A DNA stretch of 55,506 nt from Paulinella micropora (taxonomy: Eukaryota > Cercozoa > Imbricatea > Euglyphida), in NCBI GenBank assembly GCA_009731375.1, contig BJOX01000356.1, forward strand, positions 171,889-227,394, read 5' to 3'. Under the pieces are notes generated by a model, which worked only from the letters and a program-made list of their open reading frames with translations, was not told where the DNA came from and searched no databases. Position numbers and translations under genes: made by a program. Positions 30,893 through 40,827 of the stretch are shown piece after piece (within the stretch, counting starts at the first letter, position 1; each line of letters opens with the position of its first letter).

Positions 30893-32290
30893 TTATCTCT
30901 CTAACTTAACCATAAACTTACTAACTAAGTATTCAAACTGGTCCTTGGGTATATGTTTAGTTAGTACGTCCGCTATCTGCTTCTTAGTGCCTACCTTTAC
31001 GAACTTAATTTCTTTGTCACGCTGTGCATGATGAATGAAATGTAGTTCTAATGGAAGGTGTTTGGTGCGTGGTCCTGAAATTCCTCTCTCTGCTGCAATA
31101 ATAGTCAGAGCATTGTCCTTAAACATCTTTATCGGTCCCTTCTGTGCTATAATTCCTAATTCTTCCGTGATAACATTGCAGGATAGCTAACCCTTGATCA
31201 ATACATTCGGCTGCCGCGAAAATTTCAGCGTCTTTAGAGCTGAGCGCGATTCGTGTCTGTCGTTTCGACAGCCAAGCTACTGGGTCTCCCACCTAAAGCA
31301 CTAAGTAACCTGTGCGTGACTTTCCGGTCTTTTTACAGACTTTATGAGCTGCATCGGGCCATAGAGTAATCCGCGGGTATGTTCTGCCTTCTTGAAATGA
31401 CTGAAGCCCGTGAAATGCGATACAGCGAAATGAACTTTTCAAATACATAAAAATCCTTCACAATAGGGCATAAGTAAGTCCTGGGTCTACTGTCTGCATT
31501 ACGCTAGCAGCATTAAGTGCTTGGTGGGGCGCGTCATCTTTGTTAGGAACAAAAGCTTCCCTACTAAAGTGGGTATCGAATGTTTCTTAAGGGTGCTAGG
31601 TTCTCCCATGGGTTCGGGATCATGTTTTGCACTAGGAGTACTGACTGGACGAACATCGGCATATCCTACATCTTTCAAAATCTCTTTCTGGTACTTCGTC
31701 TGATGTAATAAGAAGCGTCCTCCTTCTTGAACTATATCTATCCCTTTGAATTCCTTAGCCACTCCCAATCGTTTGAGGGTAGAACTTCTCAAGTTTACTA
31801 GCGAAACGTTCATACGCCTGTTCGTTAGGGCTGAGAAAATGAGATCATATACATGGAAAAGTACCTATGATAGCGTCTCTTACGGGCTTATCCTTTTCTA
31901 CGAACATACATAGATCTGAGTCTAGTAACCTGAATCCTAATTCCTCTAACTTCGGGGCTAAGATCTCATAGTATTACTATCTCCTACCGGCTTGCGGCGC
32001 GCCATACAAAGCTCCATCTACTCTCCATATCATGCCATCATGCTCCTCGCTGTCTATCCCATCGGGTGCATAAGCATAAACAGGATCATGCATGCGGGTA
32101 TTAAGATATGCATTTTTGAAGTCTATACCGTATAGCTTATGACTATGCCATACAGCAAGCTTAGATAAAAAGAGTAATGAGCGGTGTGCTGCAAAAAAGC
32201 AGCAATAGATAAAGCTAAAGCCCTTTGCGCAATAATTGCATACCTTACTAGCCTTGCCCGCCAACTTCTTAACTAGCAAAGCATTCCATC
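30893..32290 (-). pseudogene. pol: Ty1/copia pol remnant: reverse transcriptase and RNase H
   Basis: On the - strand, RT N-terminal pieces (YGIDFKNAYLNTRMHD, then GALYGAPQAGRR, 32170-31977) are followed by RT C-terminal pieces (FKGIDIVQEGGRFLL, VRPVSTPSAKH, LLFLTKMTRPT, 31813-31499). RNase H follows (RIALSSKDAEIFAAAE near 31250; TKHLPLELHFIHHA and KKQIADVLTKHIPKDQF to 30893). The order and motifs are those of copia pol. Frames change several times, so it is inactive. It is the host sequence into which the polinton inserted, 40-odd bases after its stop. Confidence 0.88.
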
Positions 32291-32330
32291 TGTATTTTCG
32301 CAGAATGGGGGGGGGGGGGGNNNNNNNNNN

Positions 32331-32992
32331 AAGGGGGGGGGGGGGGATTCGTGGGATCCCCAACATATGAAAGGAAAAAGGTCAACACGTCTTCAATATA
32401 GTTCTGCGTGTGAGGGGGATGACACAAGCTATTAGCAAGATTCAAAAATTTTGGGCACATTATTTGAAGAAAGTCCGTGTCGGTCTTGCCGTCCAACAGC
32501 ATCCATTCCCCGCAACACTGCGATCCACTTCTTCGTTGCGACACCTGCAATAATGACCAATCATGGGTGAAAATGACAAAACATTCGTACCGTTTTCATT
32601 AGCTTCGGTTTTTCTTTTCTTCCACCCACTGGAAGCTCAAGGATCATCCTATAGCAAATTATTCTTATTTTTCAAAGAAAAAAATTTAAATCAAAATCCA
32701 AGCGCAGGCTACACATCGTTTTCGCGAGTCTCAATTTGCCTTTGGGGGCCCAATATCAAGCCGGCTCTTGTGATCAGCCTGACGTCGGTGATGTATACCG
32801 TCTCGCGCACCTTTAATTACCCACACACAATGTTTCTGACCCAGTGGTGACCGGGACAACAATATTAATGTACCTTAGCATCGTCTGTGGTCCATGTCAT
32901 GAACAACCTTAGCAATAAGCACGAACACACAAGTGATTCGGGGGGGGGGGGGACACTGTGGAAGGCTCTCAGTCCGAAACCAAATGATATTA
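32331..32992. other. Contig after a G-run gap; possible exon at 32350-32547 (-)
   Basis: Ten Ns sit between two G homopolymers (32307-32320 and 32333-32346), a likely artefact. On the - strand an open stretch (EWMLLDGKTDTDFLQIM, NYIEDVLTFFLSYVG) follows a good splice acceptor (attattgcag near 32550). It may be an exon of an unrecognised gene. The rest, to the G-run at 32940, shows nothing I can assign. Confidence 0.3.
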
Positions 32993-33375
32993 AGAAAAGA
33001 AAGAAAAGAAAGAAGAGAACGAAAAAGAAAGAAAAGAAAGAAAGGAAAGAAAGGAAAGAAAGGAAAGAAAGAAAAAAAAAGAAAAAGAAAAGAAAAAAGA
33101 AAAGAAGAAAGAAAATTTTAAGAAAAGTTAAAGAAAAGAAAAGAAAAGAAAGAAAAAAGAAAAAAGAAAAAAAGAAAGAAGAAAAGAAGAAAAAACGAGA
33201 AGAAAAGAAAAAGAAAAAAAGAAGAAAAAAAAGAAAGGAAAGAAAGAAAAAGAAAAGAAAAGAAAGAAAAGAACAATGTAAAGATAGAAAAGAAGGAAAA
33301 GAAGGAAAAGAAGGAAAATAAGGAAAATAAAGGAAAAGAAAAGAAAGAAATTTCTACAATTACATAATTTATTTT
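32993..33375 (+). repeat. GAAA/AAAG-rich low-complexity tract
   Basis: Almost pure A/G on the + strand with irregular GAAA units. ORFs in it are Lys/Glu/Arg-only and not credible as genes. Confidence 0.9.
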
Positions 33376-33381
33376 AATTTA

Positions 33382-34186
33382 ATTACTGGTTTGTTCCGGG
33401 CTTCGCCCGGAATTAACCGCCGTTAAAGTTCCATTCGAGGCGTTTCGGTTTTTGCGCCAGTCCGGTCGGCGCGGCTTCACACGCCGGCGGAGCCGGCGCG
33501 TGTTTTTTCCGGTGTCTGGTTAGGCCTAGGTTGGAAAGTTGGGAAGATCGTCAGATCTTCCCAACTTTCAAACTCCCGCCCACCCTTCCCTCTTTTTGTC
33601 GTTTTTCTTTTTCTTTTTTCTTTTTTCTCCCTCTCCTCCTTTAGGGCTCGGTGGCGCACTTCCCTCCTAGTGGCCTGCGTTCTTTTCTCGTTCTGTTCCC
33701 CCTTCGGACCGTTGGTGCTACCTCTGGTGTAGTCGCACTGAACGACTAGTCATTTGTTCGGCCTGCTAGGTGCCTCCCCGTGTCAATGTAAGTTCGTTCC
33801 GGTCCGCAGGTTTGTTTTGTTACTCTAAGGTTAGTTTCGCCGTCCGCTCTCCCCTCCTCCACCCGGTCTTGAATTCCGGTTTTGCCTCCCGCTACTCCCC
33901 TCCTTCTCCCAGTCTATGAATATTAAGAATAGAGAGCACCGGTGTTCGTTAATGTTGTTTTCAGTCCTCAAGTTTTTCGGTGCGGCTGTCCTGAGTTCTG
34001 AGTTGTTCATCAGAGCCGCCAACTGTCAGTGTTTTTGAAACTTGAGTACTGAATTTTTGAGCCTAGACCTTTCCTCCTCCATCACACTCCGACGAGTTCG
34101 GATGTCTGGGCCGCCTATGTAGTTAAAGTTTCTCTTGTTCTCATCCTTACTTAAAGCGGAACGCAACGATAACGGAACTTTGACAT
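33382..34186 (+). mobile_element. Solitary terminal repeat (A-B) of the same YR retrotransposon family
   Basis: 33382-33560 matches repeat A (starts ttactggtttgttccggg) and 33950-34186 matches repeat B (TCAAGTTTTTCGGTGCGGCT, ends ggaactttga), with more divergence than the copies at 21-22 kb. There is no coding body, so it is a recombination remnant. The 16-bp hairpin is preserved perfectly with a different loop. Confidence 0.85.
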
Positions 34187-34317
34187 TAAAAAAAAGAAAG
34201 AAGAACGAACCAGTCTTGGATCTTGCGGCCTTTGGAGTCCGTGTGTGCTTTCTTGTCCTCCTCGTTCTCGAATATATATTCAAACCAACCCGGGATTTCG
34301 TAAATTCGAAATTTTCC

Positions 34318-35260
34318 TTCTGGGACTCCTGTTTCGTTTCCTGTCTCCTTCTCCTTCTCCTTCTCCTTCTCTTGTCCTTCTTCTTGTCCTCCTCCTTCTC
34401 CTTGTCTTTCTCCTTCTCCTCCTCCTTGTCCTTGTCCTTGTCCTTCGTCACCTCCTCGTCCTCCTCGTCATCCTCCCCTTCCTTCTCCTTCCCCTTCTTC
34501 TTCTTCTTCTTCTTCTTCTTCTTCTTCTTCTTCTTCTTCTTCTTCTTCTTCTTCTTCTTCTTCTTCTTCTTCTTCTTCTTCTTCTTCTTCTTCTTCTTCT
34601 TCTTCTTCGTCGTCGTCGTCTTCTTCTCCTTCTCCTCCTTCTCCTTGTCCTTGTCCTTCGTCACCTCCTCGTCCTCCTCGTCCTCCTCCTCCTCGTCCTC
34701 GTCGTCATCCTCGTCTTCTTTCTTCTTCCCCTTCTCCTTCTTTCCTTTCTTATTCTTATTCTTCTTCGTCGTCGTCGTCGTCTTCTTCTTCTTCTCCTCC
34801 TTGTCCTTCTCCTTGTCCTTCTCCTTGTCCTTCTCCTTGTCCTTCTCCTTGTCCTTCTCCTTGTCCTTCTCCTTGTCCTTCTCCTTGTCCTTCTCCTTGT
34901 CCTTGTCATTCTTCTCCTTCTTGTCCTTCTCCTTGTTCTTCTCCTTGTCCTTCTCCTTGTCCTTCTCCTTGTCCTTCTCCTTGTCCTTCTCCTTGTCCGT
35001 CTCCTTGTCCTTCTCCTTGTCCTTGTCATTCTTCTTCTCCCTGTCCTTCTCCTTCTTCTTTCCCTTCTTCTTCTTTACTGGCTTCTCCTTCTCCTTCTTC
35101 TTTCCCGTCTTCTTTTCTGGCTCCTTCTCCTTCTCCTTCTCTTTCTCGGAGGCTTCTCCTTCTCCTTTCGCTTCTTCTTCTTGCCTGGCTCCTTCTCCTT
35201 CTGCTTCTCATTCCTTCTCCTGTCTTTTCTTTTTATTCTTCCTTTTGTTTCTTCTTTTTA
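34318..35260 (+). repeat. TTC/CTT-rich microsatellite and minisatellite block
   Basis: Includes a long pure (TTC)n at 34495-34607 and repeats of an 18-base unit with CCTTGTCCTTCT. On the - strand it encodes Lys/Glu/Arg runs. A short open reading at the left edge (34200-34320) is not recognisable. It may be a decayed Lys-rich gene. Confidence 0.85.
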
Positions 35261-35335
35261 TTCCCGCCACTATTCTTTTCGTCTTTATAGAAGTCTGTCT
35301 TCTTGCGATCTTTTTCAAACGTACTACCTCGCCTT

Positions 35336-35650
35336 TTAGTCAATTATCCCAACTCTTTGCATTTTCCAAGAACCCCTGTGCTGTCCAATTCCAACAGATA
35401 TGTTTGTATCTATCAAATTATATAGGTTGGTTTGGTGCGGATTGGATGTATTGCTTCTGTGTTGAGTTGAGGCTTTGACTTCGTCATTATCCCTTACTCG
35501 TTGCTCTGTATAGTATAAATTTTTTCCCTCTGACACTTTTGAGGTAGTTAAGCCTGTAATATTAGTGTTGGTTAGGTCTAAATTTTGTATATCTAGACTA
35601 TCAACAGCCAACTCATTCAAACCTAAGAGCGATTTATATTGGCTACCCAT
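35336..35650 (-). pseudogene. Truncated tail-fibre-like protein (module B)
   Basis: Starts MGSQYKSLLGLNELAVDSL at 35650, preceded by atatattaca. Residues 8-60 parallel the module A fibre (LDLTNTNITGL versus LDLTNTNIVGL, then GKNLYYTEQRV). It lacks the repeat array and stops at 104 aa next to the microsatellite block. The gene was probably cut when the rest of element B was lost. Confidence 0.7.
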
Positions 35651-35725
35651 TGTAATATATTAAATAATCAAATATTTATTATTTATTAAAAAATACTAAG
35701 ATTAATATATTTTTAGTATTTTGAA
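35651..35725. promoter_or_regulatory. Divergent AT-rich promoter region (module B)
   Basis: 75 bases between the fibre and acidic-protein start codons, over 85 percent A/T, in the same arrangement as 27531-27586. Confidence 0.5.
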
Positions 35726-36239
35726 ATGCAGTCTCCCGAAGCGAGCCGACAAGACTGGTGAAAAGCAGTTGATGGAATTAAAGAAAAGGCCAAGCAGAGA
35801 AAAATGGAACATGCCAAAAAGGTTTTAGAACAATACCGAATCGCGATTAAAAGTGAAGACGAAGATATGGAACGAAAAATGGCAGAGATAGAAAATAAAA
35901 ATTTAGCGAACGATATCATAATGAGAAAACCAAGATGACACACCCAAGCAGAGTAGCGAGGATGAGGTTGAGTGTGATTTTACTAACCTTATCGCCGAAA
36001 AGATGGCGAATATGAAATTCAAAAGAGCGGAAGCAGAGAATAAGAGAGCGAAGAAAAATAAGAAAGCAGAGCCTGAAGAAAGTGAAGAAAGTGAAAGTGA
36101 GAGTAGTGAAGAAGAACCAAAACCGAAGAAAGGGAAAGGAAAGAAGCCAAGTAGTGTGAGTGTGAAAGTATATAATCAATCTTCTGGAAGTGCTAAGAAA
36201 GAAAAAAATGATGTTGAAAAATCTTTCTTGAAGTTTTAA
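35726..36239 (+). pseudogene. Conserved acidic/basic protein (module B), broken
   Basis: Starts MQSPEASRQDW, then a TGA at the residue that is Gly in module A. It is followed by a long helical part and a frame change near 35930. The last ORF (36003-36239) contains EESEESESESSEEE and ends SVSVKVYNQSSG...KSFLKF. It is orthologous to 27587-28117 by start, acidic run and end. Confidence 0.7.
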
Positions 36240-36277
36240 TTCCATTTATCTTTTCTATAATTTTTAACAAAGTTTTT

Positions 36278-36760
36278 TTATTTGTTGTTAATTGTGCTTG
36301 TTCCTAAAAACATTATGTTTATTTTTTCTATATTCTTTTCATTCTTTTTTCCAAAACTTTTGCTTTTTTTAATTAGTTCATTACGTCTTTCGGTGAAAGC
36401 ATTTTGAATATTTTGAATTTCATCAAAAGTTTCCTTTTTGGTTCCCTTTCTTATTTTTTTATATGTAGGTATGTCATGTACGTCATCCCTAAATTTTCTT
36501 AAATCTTTATTTAATTCTTTAATTTCTTTGTTGTTTGCGACTTCGTTCATACCAAATTCAATAACTTGAGTTCCATTAGTAGAATACGTTTTAATAGGAA
36601 TACCTTCATTTTTCAAAGTTTCTACATCTCTTTCAACCACATTATTGAATGAGTAATCATTACTTGACTTAATAGGGGTTTCTTTTTTGTCTAATGGTTT
36701 AAACTTGGAAGGTGGTTCAGTTGTTTTCTTAAATTTTTTCTTTCGTTTTTCTGAAATCAT
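36278..36760 (-). CDS. Hypothetical protein, 160 aa (module B)
   Basis: An intact ORF with a Lys-rich N terminus (EKRKKKFKKTTEPPSKFKPL), a middle with GTQVIEFGMNEVANN, and helical C-terminal two-thirds. No family is recognised. AT-rich codons match the polinton genes. There is no counterpart in module A at this place. Confidence 0.6.
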   Translation of the reverse strand: MISEKRKKKFKKTTEPPSKFKPLDKKETPIKSSNDYSFNNVVERDVETLKNEGIPIKTYSTNGTQVIEFGMNEVANNKEIKELNKDLRKFRDDVHDIPTYKKIRKGTKKETFDEIQNIQNAFTERRNELIKKSKSFGKKNEKNIEKINIMFLGTSTINNK

Positions 36761-36772
36761 TACCCCATAATC

Positions 36773-36877
36773 TTACATCAATTTAAGCAGTTCTGCTTTT
36801 TTTAATCTACTAATTTTCGGACATCGTTTGCGTCTTTCTTCGCCTAATACTTTTCTTAGGACTTTGAAGGTCAGCAT
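36773..36877 (-). CDS. 34-aa SAP-like microprotein
   Basis: An ATG-to-TAA ORF encoding two short basic helices, the second reading ISRLKKAELLKLM. This resembles the LKKxELixLL helix of SAP DNA-binding motifs. It lies 12 bases upstream of the 160-aa ORF on the same strand. It is short, so chance is not excluded. Confidence 0.45.
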   Translation of the reverse strand: MLTFKVLRKVLGEERRKRCPKISRLKKAELLKLM

Positions 36878-36954
36878 TATATCAATAAGTTAAAACACGA
36901 ATTTTTTTAATTTGTTGGCATATGTATAAAAAAATATTTTCATATTTTGTATAA

Positions 36955-37911
36955 ATGGATAATAAGCATATAATTATTAATACACAGAATGCGGACAGCG
37001 AAGTAGTTAAAACAAAAGAAGAAGCCCTTGAAATACATCACCAAAAAAGAACCAGAAAATATGGAACACGATATGGGTTGATAAACCATTGGACCAAGTT
37101 TTCTTAGATTTAGCAGATATGAGTAAGATAAAAGATAAGAAAGGAAATAAGGGCTATGCTTGGATGCTTGTTTGGATAGATTGTCATAGTCAATATTTAA
37201 TAATCATTCCACTATTAAATAAAACAGCGAAAGAAGTTTGTTATGCTTTAAAATCAATCAAATATAAACAAAAATCAATTACTACCGACAGCGGGGGAGA
37301 ATATAAAGGAGCAACCCGTGAATATTTTATTGAAAATGGGATTAAACACGATGTAGTTGAAGTCGGCGATCATAGAGCATTAGCAGTTGTTGATAGAGTA
37401 ATAAGAAGTATTAGGAGATGGCTTGACTTTTTATTTGAAACAAATCGTTATTTTGACTGGGTCAGTTATATTCAAGATTTAGTTAATGCTTATAATCATA
37501 AAATTCATAGAGGTATTAAGGCTAAATTCAGTGGATGCATTTTTCGGAAGAGACAAAATAAACAAGTGATAACACGCGATAATTTAATAGACGAATTCAA
37601 CGTTGGTGATAGTGTGAGGAAAGAAAATAAAAGGAATGTTTTCCCCAAAGGTGGGAAGACTTTCAGTAAGATTATTTATAAAGTCAAGGGCAGGAAGGGC
37701 TTTAAATTAATATTAAATAATGAAGAGTTGGTAAATCCAAGAGATCAGTTTTATTAAACCGGTTGATGAAGAAAAAGATATGAAGGAGCAAACCAAAGAA
37801 GTTATTAAAGAGAAAAAGACTAAATAACTGCTAAAGCAGGAGGAAATAGAACCAGAAAACATTCGTACTTCTAAGAGTGAACGAAAGGCAAAAGTAATAA
37901 TGGACCTTTAA
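36955..37911 (+). pseudogene. INT-B: Retroviral-type (rve) integrase, copy B
   Basis: Starts MDNKHIII at 36955 after tgtataa. A frameshift near 37060 leads to the long ORF (37089-37757): VFLDLADMS (first Asp), ITTDSGGEYKG (second Asp), then 34 residues to AVVDRVIRS with Asp in the Glu position. After GFKLIL a one-base shift near 37757 is followed by a Lys/Glu segment, an in-frame TAA near 37825 and the conserved tail ENIRTSKSERKAK. It is close to INT-C and more distant from INT-A. Confidence 0.87.
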
Positions 37912-38054
37912 TGAAAATCAAAATTAAAACGAAGAAAAGGAAAGAAACCGAATATGCAACTGATTTTGTGATGGCATATTTAGTATCTTTCTCAGTGGTG
38001 GGGGCGGTTATTGTAATCCCTTTATATATGAACTGGATAAAGGAAAGACAATAA
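37911..38054 (+). CDS. 47-aa single-span membrane protein
   Basis: The ATG overlaps the TAA of the integrase tail by one base. A basic N terminus (KIKIKTKKRKE) is followed by one hydrophobic helix (AYLVSFSVVGAVIVIPLYM) and a short charged end, so the N terminus probably faces the cytoplasm. Coupling to the integrase tail suggests co-translation. No homologue is recognised. Confidence 0.5.
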   Translation: MKIKIKTKKRKETEYATDFVMAYLVSFSVVGAVIVIPLYMNWIKERQ

Positions 38055-38075
38055 CTGCTCAGTGGTAAAGGGCAA

Positions 38076-38522
38076 TTACGGGGCAAAGTTAGCCATTGTA
38101 ATGTAAGCATTGATACTAATAGGGTCTGCGATGCAAGTAAACCATTTGTTGAGGTTGGAACGATGGGCGAAAACGAACAATTTTTCCCGACCTTCTTGAA
38201 GTGGATTTACGACCAAGACATACATACCACTTGACTGAAGCATGCCGACATTTCCCGAACTAGAAGACGACTTGACAAACTTCGCCTGCTTACAGAGATA
38301 ACTTTCCACAGCGAAGCCAGCCACTCTACGTTGGTCAAACTCTATAAGAAAGTTGAGTGGTTTTTCTCTCTTGAATAACAAATAAAGCCTCCTACCATCC
38401 ACAAATTCTGGCACCAAACTTCTACTGCCCTTTACCTCGAAAGTGTCTATTACAAGGGACTGAAGTTCGTCGGCAAGTTCGTCTGTCGCTTTGACTTCTG
38501 CGGGGGCCTCGGTCTCAGCCAT
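38076..38522 (-). CDS. Antisense ORF downstream of integrase B, 148 aa, unknown
   Basis: The ATG is at 38522 (MAETEAPAEVKATDELADEL). The rest is beta-rich (RRLYLLFKREKPLNFLIEF, GMYVLVVNPLQEGREKLFVF). It is GC-richer than its neighbours. It has the same place and strand as 29148-29639 in module A, with a similar hydrophobic pattern but little identity. Distant homology is only a suspicion. Function is unknown. Confidence 0.6.
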   Translation of the reverse strand: MAETEAPAEVKATDELADELQSLVIDTFEVKGSRSLVPEFVDGRRLYLLFKREKPLNFLIEFDQRRVAGFAVESYLCKQAKFVKSSSSSGNVGMLQSSGMYVLVVNPLQEGREKLFVFAHRSNLNKWFTCIADPISINAYITMANFAP

Positions 38523-38788
38523 TCTTCGCACTTTGCCACGTCAAAGAAGACCAGAAAATGAAGACGACACCTAAGAAAAAATCATATGGTTTGGAGTGTT
38601 CCAGAAAAAATGGAGGGAGATATGTGCCCGCCCGTCTAGTTTTTCCATTTTACATTATGGATAGCACACCGCACACGGGAAAGGTGAGGCGAAAATACAC
38701 ACCGCCAAAATTCTGACCACCGTGGCCGAGCTTTGGACTACTTTCTGTCTTTCTTTTTTCAGCCTCGTCTTTTTTCAACCTCGCTATA

Positions 38789-39229
38789 ATGAGTGAGGAC
38801 GGAAGTATCAGTGATGATAATAGTGAATATGTTGAAAGAGAAGAGCATAATAAATGGATAGAGAAATTACAAGATAAAGGAAAACAAAATTAATATCTTA
38901 TAAAGCAAATAATGATGTCAAATATGATAATATAATAAGTAAATTAGAACGAAATGAACGAGAAAGAATATAATTAGAGAAAGAAAAGAAAGATTGTATG
39001 AACAAAGCAATTGCCATTGAAGAGTTGCTTTAATAAATGTTATAATAATGTAGAGCGAAAGGAAAAAATAGAACAAATGAAAAGAGAACAAAAAAGAGAA
39101 GCAGAAAAAAAGAAAAAACAATTACGATTATTTGAGCACTGGCTTAGTGCTGAAAATCGACCCATGGGAGTTGATGATGAAATAAAAGCCAGAAAAATGA
39201 TAGAGGGCGGTAAAAATCATCTGAAATAA
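38789..39229 (+). pseudogene. Conserved coiled-coil protein (module B), broken
   Basis: Starts MSEDGSISDDNSEYVEREEH at 38789, stops or shifts near 38890-39010, then ends KKQLRLFEHWLSAENRPMG and DDEIKARKMIEGGK. It is homologous to 29842-30326, but here it lies on the same strand as the integrase. Confidence 0.6.
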
Positions 39230-39537
39230 TTCAATCCTATGAGAGATACAAGATACAAAGAATTGAATAAAGGTGGTTATAATCACTAACTCCTTTTGCA
39301 CATAGGAGTATAAACTAGTGTGTATTCAATAAAAAAAAAATTAGGCGAAAGCCCTCCTGCTTACAAAGAAATTTTATTCATATCATACTTGTTTGTGTGA
39401 TAGGCGGATTGAGGTGCTGACGAAAGACGAAAAAGGTAAATTTAATGATACATACATTTTTTCTCTTAGTGTGCTATAGAAGGCTATTTGGGTGCTTTTG
39501 TTTCTTTGTATCTACTATCAATAGGAAGCGTTGCAAC

Positions 39538-39597
39538 AACCTAGACGAAGTCGAGAATTTGAAGGTTTTACCGAAAATTCTCGACAAGTTCTAGGTT
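39538..39597. repeat. Imperfect 24-bp inverted repeat upstream of integrase C
   Basis: AACCTAGACGAAGTCGAGAA pairs with the reverse complement of TTCTCGACaAGTTCTAGGTT around a roughly 12-base loop, with four mismatches in the middle of the arm. It is duplicated at 43648-43707 by the assembly copy. Confidence 0.8.
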
Positions 39598-39607
39598 ATC
39601 ATCTACT

Positions 39608-40584
39608 GTTGAAGATGAAGATGAAAGAAAGGAACAACAAGCACTTAAAATTCATTACCAAAAAAGATTACTAACAGATAAATGGAATACGATATGGGCG
39701 GACAAACCACTAAAGCAAGTTTTTGTAGACCTCGCCGATATGTCAAAACTAAAAGACAAGAAAGGTAATAAAGGTTATGCTTGGATGTTGTTTTGGATAG
39801 ACACTCACAGTCGATTTTTAATCATTAAACCACTTAAAAATAAAACGGTGAAGGAAGTTTATTTGGCTTTAAAGTCAATACCATGCACACTTGAATCAAT
39901 TACGACCAACAGCGGGAGTGAATATAAAGGAGCAGTCAAAGATTACTTTAGGGAAAACAATATTGAACACAGAACGGTTGAAGTGGGCGACCACAGGGCT
40001 CTTGCAATTGTTGACAGTGTAATCCTGACAATAAGACGGTGGCTTAATATTTTATTCGAATTTACTAACGGAAACTTTGATTGGCTTACTTACATCGATG
40101 ATATGGTAAATGCTTATAATACCCGATTTCACCGGACGATTAAAGCTAAGCCGATAGATGTTTTTAAAGGAGTAAATAAAAATAAAGAACGGATTTAAAG
40201 AGACAATTGAATAGATGAATTCGAAAAGGGCGATAAGGTAAGAAAAGAGTTAAAGAGAAATTTATTTTCAAAAGGGGGTAAGCAATACAGTAAACAGATT
40301 TACACCGTCGTGGGTCGTTCCGGCTTCAAATTAATATTGAATTCGGATGAATAGTCAGTGCGAGAGAATTATTAAAAACTAAGTTTGACAAACCGGCCGA
40401 CGAAGAAAAACAAATCAACGAACAAGTTAAAGAGATGACGAAAGAAAAGAAAACAAAAGAATAATTAAACAGTGAAGACATTCAACCGGAGAATGTAAGG
40501 ACTAGTCGGAGAGAAAGGAAAGCAAGAGTAATATTAGATTTGCGAGGTAAATATTTTATTGCCATAGTGGAAGAATCCATTTAA
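39608..40584 (+). pseudogene. INT-C: Retroviral-type (rve) integrase, copy C
   Basis: Open from about 39608, with no clear ATG before the shared start region. VFVDLADMSKLKDKKGNKGY gives the first Asp. The second is lost: ITTNSGSEYKG has Asn. AIVDSVILT follows at the usual spacing. Stops at 40196 (TAA) and 40208 (TGA) are followed by IDEFEKGDKVRKELKRNLF, a shift near 40350, then KEKKTKE, TAA and the conserved tail ENVRTSRRERKAR. Catalytically dead by the Asp loss alone. Confidence 0.85.
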
Positions 40585-40827
40585 TGAGAGTTGTCATACT
40601 CTGTAATGTTCTGTGAATTGCTGATAGTGAATTAAAAATAATAAATCATCTGGACCGCCTACTGACACTAGGAAGAGGCTTTAATGTTTGGGACTTCTGA
40701 TTGTTTTATCAACATCAGCCTTCGCGAAAAAAAACTCTGTCTCCGCGACGAAAGTAATGAATAATATCTGATTTGAAATTATAAGCTATAACTTTTTTTT
40801 TAGAAATTATGAAGTCGCGAGGGACCA
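40585..40827. other. AT-rich spacer
   Basis: No credible gene or repeat between integrase C and the antisense ORF. Confidence 0.5.

Noticed and set aside
32307-32346. G-run around the 10-N gap as a G-quadruplex element
   Set aside because: Homopolymer ends on both sides of a scaffold gap (and at the window end) look like sequencing or assembly artefacts.
34026-35478. Long Leu/Ser/Phe-rich or Lys/Arg-rich ORFs
   Set aside because: They are translations of TTC/CTT microsatellite in all frames; composition follows the repeat unit only.
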